From Platanthera guangdongensis (Eukaryota; Streptophyta; Magnoliopsida; Asparagales; Orchidaceae), in NCBI GenBank assembly GCA_039583875.1, contig CM077163.1, positions 113,779,213 to 113,843,212 of the forward strand: DNA of 64,000 nt, in the 5' to 3' direction. The notes below the pieces were generated by a model, which made no database searches, was not told where the DNA came from, and worked only from the letters and a program-made list of their open reading frames with translations. Made by a program: the position numbers and the translations under genes. Shown piece after piece: positions 54,471-64,000 of this stretch. Position 1 is the first letter of the stretch; each line of letters begins with the position of its first letter.

Positions 54471-55470
54471 CCTATCCCCCACAGGCGAGCCTTCAGACCT
54501 GTCAGCTAGATGAAAGCCTGCGCAGCAGGTCTACCTGGGGCCGAGCCGAGCTCGGGGTGTCGATGAAGTTTCCTCAATCCAAACCTATCCCCCACAGGCG
54601 AGCATTCGGACCTGCCAGCTAGATGAGAGCCTGCGCAGCGAGTCTACCTGGGACCGAGCCGAGCTCGGGGTGCCGATGAAGTTCTCAAACCAAACCTATC
54701 CCCGACAGGTGAGCCTTCGGACCTGCCAGCTAGATGAGAGCCTATGCAGCGGGTCTACCTGGGGCCGAGCCGAGCTCGGGATGCCGATGACGTTTCCTCA
54801 ATACAAACCTATCCCCCACAGGCGAGCCTTCGGACCTGCCAGCTAGATGAGAGCCTGCGCAGCGGGTCTACCTGGGGCCGAGCCGAGCTCGGGGTGCCGA
54901 TGACGTTTCCTCAATCCAAACCTATCCCCCATAGGCTAGCCTTCATACCTGCCATCTAGATGAGAGCCTGCGCAGCGGGTCTACCTGGGGCCGAGCTGAG
55001 CTCGAGGTGCTGATGAAGTTCTCAAACCAAACCTATCCCCCACAGGCGAGCATTCGGACCTGCCAGCTTGATGAGAGCCTGCGTAGCGGGTCTACCTGGG
55101 GCCGAGCCGAGTTCGGGGTGCCGATGACGTTTCCTCAATCCAAACCTATCCCCCACAGGCGAGCCTTCGGGCCTGCCATCTAGATGAGAGCCTGCGTAGC
55201 GGGTCTACCTAGGGCCGAGCCGAGCTCGGGGTTCCGATGATGTTTCCTCAATCCAAACATATCCCCCACATGCGAGCCTTCGGACCTGCCAGCTAGATGA
55301 GAGCCTGCGCAGCGGGTCTAGCTGTGGCCGAGCCGAGCTCGGGGTGCCGATGAAGTTCTCAAACCATACCTATCCCCCACAGGCGAGCCTTCGGACCTGC
55401 CAGCAAGATGAGAGCCTGCACAGCGGGTCTACCTGGGGCCGAGCCGAGCTCGGGGTGCCGATGAAGTTTC
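54471..55470. repeat. 111/113-bp tandem repeat array with trimeric higher-order structure
   Basis: Nine units anchored on CCTATCCCCC (or one variant) at 54471, 54584, 54695, 54808, 54921, 55032, 55145, 55258 and 55369. Spacings are 113, 111, 113, 113, 111, 113, 113, 111: a repeating trio of about 337 bp. The short units carry CTCAAACCAAA instead of TCCTCAATCCAAA. Each unit holds GCCGAGCCGAGCTCGG with the palindrome CCGAGCTCGG. It lies 3' of the minus-strand Tat-1 pol end, i.e. in its 3' untranslated region. Confidence 0.93.
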
Positions 55471-55575
55471 CATCTTCCTGTCATTAGGACTTCACAATAG
55501 ACAATAAACAGGAAGTAGTTTGAGAAATATATTATATTGATCATGCTTTGAGTACACATCTTCTGCTCACCCTTC

Positions 55576-55765
55576 TCATGGGTAGAAGCGTTTCAAGTCA
55601 TCCCCACTCCAGGAGTGGCTCAAGGTCCTACCCTCCTCATCCTGGAGGTAGTAACCTCCTGCTCTCAGTACTCTCTACAATATAGGGCCCCTCCCAGTTT
55701 GAATTGAGCTTTCCCACTGGGGCAGACCTCCCTGCCGCATCAAATTTCTTTAATACCAGATCTCC
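55576..55765 (-). pseudogene. Tat-1 pol, C-terminal remnant
   Basis: On the minus strand the segment reads GDLVLKKFDAAG, then GKLNSNWEGPYIVEST, the end of a Ty3/gypsy integrase. After a frameshift at about 55655 it continues YYLQDEEGRTL to DDLKRFYP and a stop at 55576-55578. The NWEGPY style is that of Tat/Athila-type elements rather than chromoviruses (inference). It is cut at 55765 by the Tek-1b LTR; the rest of pol is not seen on the other side. Between its stop and the tandem array lie about 100 bp without features. Confidence 0.75.
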
Positions 55766-58099
55766 TGTAACACCCCCTATCCGTCGCATAGCATATAATA
55801 GTATGTCCGGCCGGGGCCCGAGGCCGTATGTCACAGACAGACCGGGTGGTTACTTATGGAAACCATCCAACCAATCTCAATGTCCTACACAGAGTATTCT
55901 AGCGGAAGAAGTTTAGAAAAGTTGTAAATAAGAACCCAGCACTAAAGCATGAATGTCCACTAATACAAAATAGGAATGTTATACATATACCAACACAAGC
56001 CTTAAGGTCTTACAAAATGTTTCACTTGATATTACATGATTTACAAACCACGACACGCAGGCCGGTCATACATGAATAAAACAGTAAACACTTCCAATTA
56101 GGCCTTCGAGGGACGGCTTTGCACTTGGGCTTTAGCCCGCTATTGACCGCTTGGTCCAGCAGCACCTGCAAGAAACAAACCACCGCACGGTGGCAAAACA
56201 AGGCAACGGTCAGCAATGCTGACCAAATTATAACGATCCCGCCACCAACTCGGGGCGGCGATGCTCCTTCCCTGCATTTCATTAGCATAAGCGAGCAATA
56301 TAAAACAATATTCATTTCATCACATACGTTGGCTCGCACGGCCACACGCCCCGTGCTCTCAGGGCACATTCTCGGTGAACCGGTCGATGTCACGTCAATT
56401 AAAGCCATAGACATTCCGGACTCACCGCCGCCACTTTGACGGCCAAACCTATGAGCAATTTGTCTTCCTGTCCTGGGTCACGACAATTTAAGCCATTGAC
56501 CGCCGAAGACCCTAATCTATGCCAACGGCAAGTGCCACGTACCCTTAGGTCTCTTTAACCGAACGATATAGAACAGGTACGGTTCCATCTAACTCGTGCT
56601 CACGTCGCAACGATAATTTAAGCCATTTGCGCGGGTCAAACTTCCACCGAGTCCCATTTCCATCACAATTCACATAACCCAGTTATGTTCAAGTTGGCTC
56701 TCAGGCCACCAAGTTGGCAAGATCACACATCCGCCTAGTTTTTCGGGTGCACCTTTGGGTTAATCCCCAAGGCTCCCTGCTGCAATCTACCGTGTAGAAA
56801 ACCCGAAAAACAACCAATAACACGGAGTCTTCTCCGACATTTATGCAATGCAACATCACCGATCCAGACCAACATGTCCGGGTAGGCTTCACACAACATG
56901 CCTATGTCCGTTCTCTCTTACGGACTCTATACAACGGGGACTTCACATATCTACCCGAAGGAACGCCTCCAACTCTCCGCAAACTCGCGAGAGCGGGTTT
57001 CCTATGCAAAGGAGAGCTACTCATGCTCAAGAAGAGAATCGTTACCCTTGCGTTCTTATTTGGCGCCATGGAAAAATAAGCGGATGAAAAGCACTGCACT
57101 AGCTTTGCCTCCGTGGATCCGGAGTCGGCTCGCGATTTGGAGCTTCGAAACTCCTCCAATGGCCGGATCTAGCTCCTTCTTCCTTCCTTGGCACTCCTCT
57201 CTCTCTAAGGTTTTAGAAAGATATCCACTCATGAAAAGTGAGGGTTTCTAAGTCCAATCCCAGGTATATCCCTTCAGGAACAACCCCCAGCCGTTGGATC
57301 ATCAATTAAAGAAATATTGAAATGCTTTGATTCGGGACTGAAATGCCCAATCTGGACCGCACACGGCCTAGCACACACCCGTGTCCAGGGCCGTGTGCCT
57401 CATTCGCCGTCAAACTCGGCTCGCCTGGAACCACACATGGGTATCAAACACGCCCGTGTTCGATCTGACACGCCCGTGTTCGATCTGACACGCCCGTGTT
57501 CCACCTAACACGGCCGTGTGGCCGGCCGTGTATCCCCATCATTTTTCCCCGAAAACAACCCGAGCACTGCACGGTTTCTAGGTAACTCCCGTGTCCTTGC
57601 TCGTGTCACCTCAACACGCTTGGGCTCCAGGCCGTATACACGGTCTCGACACTCGACACTTCGTCGAGCGAAGATCGTCGACCTGATGACACGGCCTTGG
57701 ACACGCCCGTGTCCTAGGCCGTGTGCCTTGTCTCGACACAATGTCGAGAGCAAAGTGTCGACTTCCCGGGATGAGTGTCGACACGGGTCGACACGCCCTG
57801 CGAAACGCCCGTGTCACAGGCCGTGTGCCATGTCTCGACACTTCGTCGAATGCAGAGTGTCGACTTCGCGGGCTAAGTGTCGACACAGGTCGACACGCCC
57901 TGCGACACGCCCGTGTCACATGCCATGTGCCCAGTCTCGACACAATGTCGAGCTCAAAATGTCGACTTCCTGGCTGAGTGTCGACACAAGCTTGATACGC
58001 CCTGGGACACGCCCGTGTCCCAGGCCGTGTGCCTGCAGCCAGAACCCAAAACTGGCCCAAAACGTCCCCCGTCACTCCTTTGAGTTTCGGGGCGTTACA
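55766..58099 (-). repeat. Tek-1b 3' LTR
   Basis: Plus strand begins TGTAACACCCCCTATCCGT and ends GGGGCGTTACA, the reverse complement of the Tek-1 LTR ends. 2334 bp. The ACACGGGCGTGT/GTGTCGACAC array is at about 57360-58040. Clearly more diverged from the Tek-1 LTRs than those are from each other. The complementary polypurine tract ACTCTCCCCCTCTT follows at 58100. Confidence 0.93.
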
Positions 58100-58161
58100 A
58101 CTCTCCCCCTCTTAAAAGAATTTCGTCCTCAAAATTATATAAAGGAAAGACATGTACAAAA

Positions 58162-58591
58162 CTAAAATTTGTACCTGAGCGGAACAACTCCGGATACTCG
58201 TCAAGCATAGTCTACTCTCGTCCCAAGAGAGCTCCTCTCGACTGAAATTGTCCCACTGGACCTTGACCATCCTGATCTCTTTATTGTGTAGCCGCTTGAC
58301 CTCCGAGTCCTCAATCTGCACGGGATTGACCTTTGTCGTTAGCCCACTGTCCACCGGCACTTGATCAACCGCGATCACTAGCACAGGCTCTTGCACCGCC
58401 TTCCGAAGTACCAAAATATATAATACATCATGTAAACCACTAAGCTCCACTGAAAGCTTCAACCGATAGGCCGCTTCACCAACTCGCTCCGGAACCTGAA
58501 ACGGCCCAAGGTACCTCGGGCTTAGCTTTTTCAATCGCCGCACCCGCGAGACACCCTTGAACGGCTTGATCTTTAAGTACACATAGTCGCC
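58162..58591 (-). pseudogene. Tek-1b pol, C-terminal fragment
   Basis: Minus-strand homologue of the last ~140 codons of Tek-1 pol: [27 protein letters not shown], the linker and the chromodomain-like tail (MVKVQWDN). Relative to Tek-1 there is a 1-bp deletion just after the ELSWD codons (near 58220) that shifts the frame before the usual end. Truncated upstream at 58591. Confidence 0.9.
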
Positions 58592-59440
58592 GGAAATAGT
58601 GGAAATGCCGGAAATGAGGTGAGCTTCCTCCCCTCTCCCTTGGTGATAGATCTGTAGTTATCTAGGTGAGATGTCCACTCAAAAGAGTCTAGACTTGCGA
58701 GATGGAGATTTCTCTAGGAAGAGGCCGTCCTACGGCTTGTGCTCTAAAGCTAGTTGTGTCTTCAACCTCTCAAACCTTCTATGCGAAGATGGGGAATGGA
58801 TTCGCAAAGAGTAAAGGCCTCATAAGGGTGAATAAGGGTGGAGGAATTTCTGTAGGTGATTTTGGAGGATCGACTTGAGGAGGAAGATGAACCGATGTCG
58901 TTCATTCCTCTTTAAGATGCGTGCAGAATCTGTATTCTGCGCGTAGTAATCTTGGCCATTTTGTGATGTGATATGTCCATATATGGGCTTTAGAATAAAC
59001 ATGAAAGTTTAATCCCTTGGAAATACCTTTCCAACGAGTGGTTGCACGTCTTCATGCGAAGTGTGTAGCCACAGGAAAGTCTGAACGAACATGACGTCCG
59101 ATAAATCCTCCATGCAGAAATTGTGTCCTATACGCAGCCGACTTCAAGGCTGATTTCAAGTTTGATACTTTTGAATCTGGGTTGTGGTCTGAACATAAAG
59201 GTTGTAGCCCATGGAAAGACCTTTCCATCGAGGGGTTACACGTCTTCACCGGTTTCCTATAGCTTCAGGAATCTCCGGTTAAAGTTGCTGTCCGGATTTA
59301 TTCTGCACTTAAATTCTTGGGTTTTATATAATATGAATTTGGATTCTGTGGGATTGATGTTGCAAATTGACTCAATATTTGTTGGAGTTACCATGGTGAT
59401 CTAGAAGTGGTCAAACATGTAATCTCACTGCCAACGCGAT
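58592..59440 (+). repeat. LTR-F fragment
   Basis: Related along its length to about 62233-63000 (same order: CCCTCTCCCTTGGTG, GAGGAGGAAGA, GCAGAATCTGTATTCTGCGCG, CCTTTCCAACGA). Non-coding. The left end is cut against Tek-1b and the right end fades at about 59440. Confidence 0.8.
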
Positions 59441-59493
59441 ATGAGCCTGCAGGGTCGCACATAAGAGATGTGGAGAAGTTGGATGATTGACTG

Positions 59494-60444
59494 TGTTGGT
59501 AAAGGTTACCAATCACCGACCTGAATGGGGTTATGGGCAAAGCGTTGCCTTAAAGGATCGTCGGGTTGGGCAAATGTTGCCTTGGAGGATTGGTAAGAAT
59601 AGTCGACCGAGGGTCGACGATAGTCGACCTCGGGTCGACGATCGTCGACCGCGGGTCGACGAGTATCGTCGACCGCAGATCGATGATTAACGTCAACCCA
59701 CGTTCGACGTGAATCGTCGAGTATTGTACTCTGATTCTCGCCGACTGATACTCGCCGACTGATTCTCGCCGATCCTAGGTGATTCTCGCCGATTGATTCT
59801 CACTGAATCTGCTAGGTGATTCTCGCCGATTCTGGAACCCTAATTTTCGGGGTGGTCTGCGGATAGAGATATTCCTAAGTCTGTTTATGCCTTTGGTATA
59901 AATAGATACTTAGGGTTTTCAGGAATGAGCTCTGATCGAATCAGATGCGATTGTCGACCCTTTGACTGAGACGAAAGCGACGGAAGTGTTCCTCCGTTCT
60001 TCGTTCGTTCCGCCGATCCCGAATCCCTCCGACGGAAGTGTTCCGCCGCCGTGCTCGCTCCTTCGACATCCTCCTCTCCGGCGATTGTCGCTGGTGTTGC
60101 TATCCTTGGCGCGGACCTAGCAGTCCGTGGAAAAGCAAGGTGTGGTCATTCTCCTTCCCGATTATCCGTGCGATAGAAAAGTCAGTGTTCTCCCGCTCGT
60201 GTGGATTTCTGCAGAGACGTGGACATCATTCCACGTAGAACTCGCCACCAGCAAGAACACGAAGCTTGGAGCATATCCGTTGAGTTGTGACTCAACGCCA
60301 CCGAGGTAATTTTTGCCTAGTTGTATGTTAACTTCTTGATTCAACTACCATGGCCCGATCCCATCTCTTTTGGGTTTTTCTTGATGTTTTTATTCTTTCG
60401 CTGCGTGCACAAGTGTTGTGCCATCCTCATAGAGAAACCCATCA
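59494..60444 (+). repeat. LTR-G (5' LTR of an unassigned element)
   Basis: Candidate 951-bp LTR starting TGTTGGTAAAGG and ending CCCATCA, judged from the PBS that follows at 60446. TATA box TATAAATAG at 59897. Between 59600 and 59720 it has a cluster of GTCGAC palindromes (GGGTCGACGATCGTCGACC-like), then about five TTCTCGCCGA copies to 59830. The start is less sure than the end; no 3' partner lies in the window. Confidence 0.6.
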
Positions 60445-60445
60445 G

Positions 60446-60457
60446 TGGTATCAGAGC
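60446..60457 (+). other. LTR-G primer-binding site
   Basis: TGGTATCAGAGC is the classic complement of the initiator tRNA-Met 3' end, placed one base after the LTR end. Confidence 0.85.
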
Positions 60458-61269
60458 TAGGTTGCGGCCATGATTGTTGTATTGGAAGTTTTGTTATTCC
60501 AGTGCGTGTAAACCTAGGGATTTAGAAGTGTTCTAAATGTCTAGATTTAGTCTTGGTATCCCGCCAAGAACGTCTGGGATTTCGTGGAAATTTCTAATTG
60601 TTAGAAATTGTAGTCTCCTTAGCAGTAACCATCCCTCGAGATTGTTTTGGATTTTGAATCCAACATAGAGAGATGAGCTTGTCTACTGCTTTAAGTTGAG
60701 TTGTATTTGCTTTTGTCAAATGCATGTAAATCTGAGGATTTGGAAGTTTCCGGATGTTCAGATTTAGCCCTTCCTTCTATCAAATGTTGATGGTGTCAGG
60801 TTGTGCACATAAGGAATGTATGTGGTTTTAGAAAAATTGTTTTTCTTTGGATGTGCACATTGATCAAATATTGATCATGGTTAACTGTTAACCTATAATC
60901 AAAATCCCTTCATCAAATATTAAGTGTTCGGATTCCTTTCGATGGATGACACTCTTCCTGCCTCGATCGATGAAGTGTGGGCTTGCCAAAGCAAGGTGCA
61001 TTAATCTATCTTGGTAAGGGTGCGAGCGGATAATTGTGATATCCCACTGTCGACATCGGGTCCAACTTAACTAGGTGACCTCAAAGGTTGAGTGCCTAGA
61101 GGCATAGGGTTGGCATGCACCATATGATGGATGCGAGTAAGGATTTATTCACCAACCATACAAGAATTGCATGAGGATGCAATTGGCAAGCATTGACTAC
61201 CTAAATAACCGCATTGTGAGAGGAAAGCCAAAGCTGACTCATTGTGTTGGTGAAATACGGATCTTGTCC
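60458..61269 (+). other. Leader/internal start of the LTR-G element
   Basis: About 810 bp of AT-rich non-coding sequence after the PBS, with two related segments about 230 bp apart (AAACCTAGGGATTTAGAAG near 60509 and AAATCTGAGGATTTGGAAG near 60727). No ORF. Ends abruptly at the second LTR-F. Confidence 0.5.
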
Positions 61270-61398
61270 TGTAACGTCCCGAATCGCTCTAGGCCCCTAG
61301 TGTGTGTGTTTTGAGTCAGGAGGGTTGACTCGAGTCCTGAGAAGTGCCGGGAATTGGACTGCACTTGTGGTGACATGGAGAAATCAGTGTAAAAAGAC

Positions 61399-62044
61399 AT
61401 GGGTAGCGATACGGGTAGCGACACGGGCGTGTCCCTACCCGTGTGCGTCGAGTTGAGCTCGACGAGCCGTGTCGAGGCTGACGAGCTGTGTCGACACCAA
61501 GTGACACGGGTAGTGACACGGCCGTGTCCCTACCCGTGTGCATCGAGTTGAGCTCGACGAGCCGTGTCGAGACTGACGAGCTGTGTCGACACCAAGTGAC
61601 ACGGGTAGTGACACGGCCGTGTCCCTACCCGTGTGCGTCAAGTTGAGCTCGACGAGCCGTGTCGAGATCGTCGAACTGTGTCGACACCAGGTGATACGGG
61701 TAGTGACACGGCCGTGTCCCTACCCGTGTGTGTCGAGATGATCTCGACGAAGCGTGTCGAGATCGTCGAGATGCGTCGAGATAGTCGAGCGGGGGACACG
61801 GGTAGTGATACGGGCGTGTCCCTACCCGTGTGCGTCGAGTTGAGCTCGACGAGAAGTGTCGAGATGCAACCCGAGAAGTACATGGCCAATGACACGGCCA
61901 TGCACACGGCCGTGTCATGGGGACACGGGTCAGGACACGGGCGTGTCCCTACCCGTGTCAAACATTGAACCGACATGGAAACTGCCACGGCCGTTTCGCG
62001 GAAGCGGGACACGGGTACGGACACGGCCGTGTCCCTACCCGTGT
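61399..62044. repeat. 95-bp tandem palindromic array in LTR-F
   Basis: Units anchored on TAGYGAYACGG at 61416, 61511, 61606, 61701 and 61803 (95, 95, 95, 102 bp). Each carries a ~36-bp near-perfect palindrome (for example 61504-61539, 18-bp arms with one mismatch, centred on CACGGCCGTG), a GAGCTC-centred palindrome and GTGTCGACAC. Partial units continue to 62044. Confidence 0.92.
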
Positions 62045-62550
62045 CATGTTTTGTTTATAAGGGGTAGAGGAAACCCTAGCAGTTTTCACTCTCATTTCAC
62101 CCCCTATCTCCTGTGAGAACTCCTGGTGAGAGGAAAACCGCTGGAGCAAGTTCTACCGGAGGAGATTCGCCATCGCCGTGAAAGAGAAGATGCCGCCGAG
62201 GAGAACTACGCGATCCATGGCAAGAAATGGTGGTACCGCTGGAGCCAATGTGAGTTTCCTACCCTCTCCCTTGGTGCTAGATCTATAGTTATGTATTAGA
62301 AGAGACATCGACTCAAGAGAGTCTTGATGGAGAGGAGAAGATTTCTAGGTTAGGCCATGTTAGAACTTGTGTTCTATACTTTAGATCTCTTCAACCCTTC
62401 CCCCTTTCTTCAATATGACGATGGGTGGATGGTCTCATGAGGAGATTATGGCCTTTGAGGTTGAATAAGGGAGGAGAATATTTCTGGAAAATTTAGGAAC
62501 GATCGCCTTGAGGAGGAAGACGAACCGATGCCGTTCATTTTCCTTTAAGA

Positions 62551-62578
62551 TGCGCGCAGAATCTGTATTCTGCGCGCA
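62551..62578. other. 12-bp-stem perfect hairpin
   Basis: TGCGCGCAGAAT-CTGT-ATTCTGCGCGCA; the decayed counterpart is at 58918-58945 in the other LTR-F copy. Confidence 0.8.
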
Positions 62579-63947
62579 GCAATCTTCTAGGCCATTTTCC
62601 CGATGGATATGGCCAGATCTGGGCTTTCGGCTAAACACAAAAGTTGAAGCCCTTGGAAAGACCTTTCCAACGAATGGTTGCACGACTTCTGGCGAAGTCG
62701 GTAGCCACGGGAAAGTCCACACAAAAATGGTGTTCAACAAATCCCGTATGCAGAAACTGTGTTCTGAATGCAGCAGACTTCAAGTCCGATTTCAGATGGG
62801 ATAACGTCAAATCTGGGTTGAGGTCTATATACAAGAGTTGTAGACCTCGAAAATACCTTTCCATCGAGGGGTTACGCGACTTCACCGGATTCATGTAGCC
62901 TCGGGAATCTCCGGTTGAAGTTGCTGTCCAGACTATTCCTGCACTTTAAAATCTGGGTTTATAACATTTGGATTTGGATTCGGAGAAACTAATATTACAG
63001 GTAACCCTGAGGCTTGGATAAACTCTTATGAATAATTAATTCAGTTGCATAAATGATGAAGATTATTAATCGGATTCCATGTGATCGAATTGTAAGATAG
63101 TATACTTGAATGATTTGACTTGTTAGAAGTTAGTAGATTCTTATACATGTGCATCTTGATATATTGTGTTGAAATCACCTGATATGACATATAGAAGGAT
63201 AACTCATGGCCATGTGAATGTTGAATAGTGGATTGAATTTGGTAGTCCAATACTTAGAGCGTCGCCTTCCTATGAGTAGTATTGTGTAAGTTTGTAAGTG
63301 CGGTGTTGACCGCCACTTGTTTTGGTTGTGCTGAGATAAGGAGTGGATGGATGGTTGGGCTGTGCCCTCGTGTTTACTTCCGAGGCCCCTTCCATGACAT
63401 GTTGATGTGGAATTTGCATGTGGTGTGAGTCGACACGCGGTGTCGTAATCCTGTGTTAAGGATAGTGTGACAGGTCTACGGGCTCACCAGTCGTCACACC
63501 GACGGGAGTTGGCAGTTAGACTTGGTCGGTTTGGGCTGTGTCCTCGGTGTTCACGTCCCGAGGCCCCTCCGGCCATGTGAACGGTTGGGCTGTGTCCTCG
63601 TGCTTTCTTCCGAGGCCCCTTCCGGGTCACGCAAGGCCAGTTCGGGCTGTGTTCTTGGTGCTCATCTACCCAAGACCCCGCTGGGCCATAGTACGCATGG
63701 GCTCCGCTGTTGTGTTCTTAGCGTTGAGGCGTACGGAGGCCTAGGTGAAGTAATGTGATACCCGCCTAGTAGTAGAAGTGCCCGTTCTACTGTCACCGCC
63801 TGGACACGGCGGCTGATGCCTGAGAGGTTAGCTACCTGCTCGAAAAGTGGGAACTATAGTCCGTGTCGACATAGCAGTTGCATGGGTGTGCATGGGTGAG
63901 TCATTGCATAGCATTCATAGCATTTCATATCTTTGCACAACAAGATC

Positions 63948-63987
63948 CTCATCGTATAAGTTTGTATGGGCACTCTTATACGATGAG
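63948..63987. other. 13-bp perfect inverted repeat
   Basis: CTCATCGTATAAG and CTTATACGATGAG around a 14-nt spacer; possible hairpin or remnant of a small element. Confidence 0.75.
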
Positions 63988-64000
63988 TTACTTTTATGTA

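Larger units (their letters stand above)
55766..58591 (-). mobile_element. Tek-1b: truncated minus-strand relative of Tek-1
   Basis: 3' LTR (55766-58099) plus the last part of pol, reverse orientation. It is cut at about 58591 in the integrase tail, where LTR-F sequence begins. No 5' LTR or target-site copy on that side. Confidence 0.92.
61270..64000 (+). repeat. LTR-F, second copy (runs off the window)
   Basis: Begins TGTAACGTCCCG, like the Tek-1 LTR start (TGTAACGCCCCG), so probably a Ty3/gypsy relative. Contains a palindromic array (61399-62044), a weak TATA (TTTATAA at 62054), the LTR-F body (from about 62233), short direct repeats of GGGCTGTGTCCTCG (63357, 63532, 63587, 63650) and an inverted repeat near the window end. 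The 3' end is not in the window, so it could be an LTR plus leader. Confidence 0.65.

Noticed and set aside
60446..60457. tRNA-Met-like sequence
   Set aside because: Only the 12-nt complement of the tRNA 3' end is present, at a PBS position; no cloverleaf follows.

Overview
The window looks like plant nuclear DNA made almost entirely of nested LTR retrotransposons. I found no host gene, tRNA, rRNA or CRISPR array. The evidence is multi-kilobase TG...CA LTRs, primer-binding sites complementary to initiator tRNA-Met, polypurine tracts, 5-bp target-site duplications, Ty1/copia and Ty3/gypsy polyproteins, and GT-AG introns. A large-genome flowering plant is likely; the species cannot be told.

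Family labels used here: Sire-A and Sire-B are Sirevirus-like Copia elements. Tek-1, Tek-1b and Tek-2 are chromovirus (Tekay-like) Gypsy elements. Tat-1 is a minus-strand Gypsy remnant with genes on the opposite strand. LTR-F and LTR-G are LTRs without a recognised coding region.

Layout. 1-825 and 10311-12573 are Sire-A, whose integrase/RT gene is split by the complete Tek-1 (826-10305, TSD tatag). 12579-25769 is the complete Sire-B (TSD acagt), inserted in the spacer between pol and ORF3 of Sire-A. Sire-A resumes at 25775 (ORF3, 3' LTR to 31054). Sire-A itself sits in the RT gene of Tek-2, which resumes at 31055 and runs through a long LTR to 36732. The block 24622-36732 is then repeated in tandem as 36741-48829, about 12.1 kb, sharing several premature stops, so it is a segmental duplication (or an assembly duplication). 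49.3-55.77 kb is the 3' half of minus-strand Tat-1, with two plus-strand intron-containing genes and a 111/113-bp tandem array. Minus-strand Tek-1b (55766-58591) interrupts it. 58.6-64 kb holds LTR-F fragment, LTR-G with PBS and leader, and a second LTR-F that runs off the end.

How the parts work together. Each autonomous element carries gag, protease, integrase, RT and RNase H between LTR promoters. The Sire elements also carry a third ORF encoding a putative nuclear protein. It has its own TATA box, and both it and the LTR promoter lie just downstream of dense arrays of the palindrome GTGTCGACAC. This paired arrangement (element-encoded nuclear protein plus many copies of a short CpG-containing motif upstream of both promoters) is the best candidate for an undescribed system here. 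Tat-1 shows a parallel case: plus-strand genes with their own TATA boxes in DNA saturated with the 7-mer TCTCGCC. GTCGAC- and ACACGGSCGTGT-based palindromes also occur in the LTRs of Tek-1, LTR-F and LTR-G.
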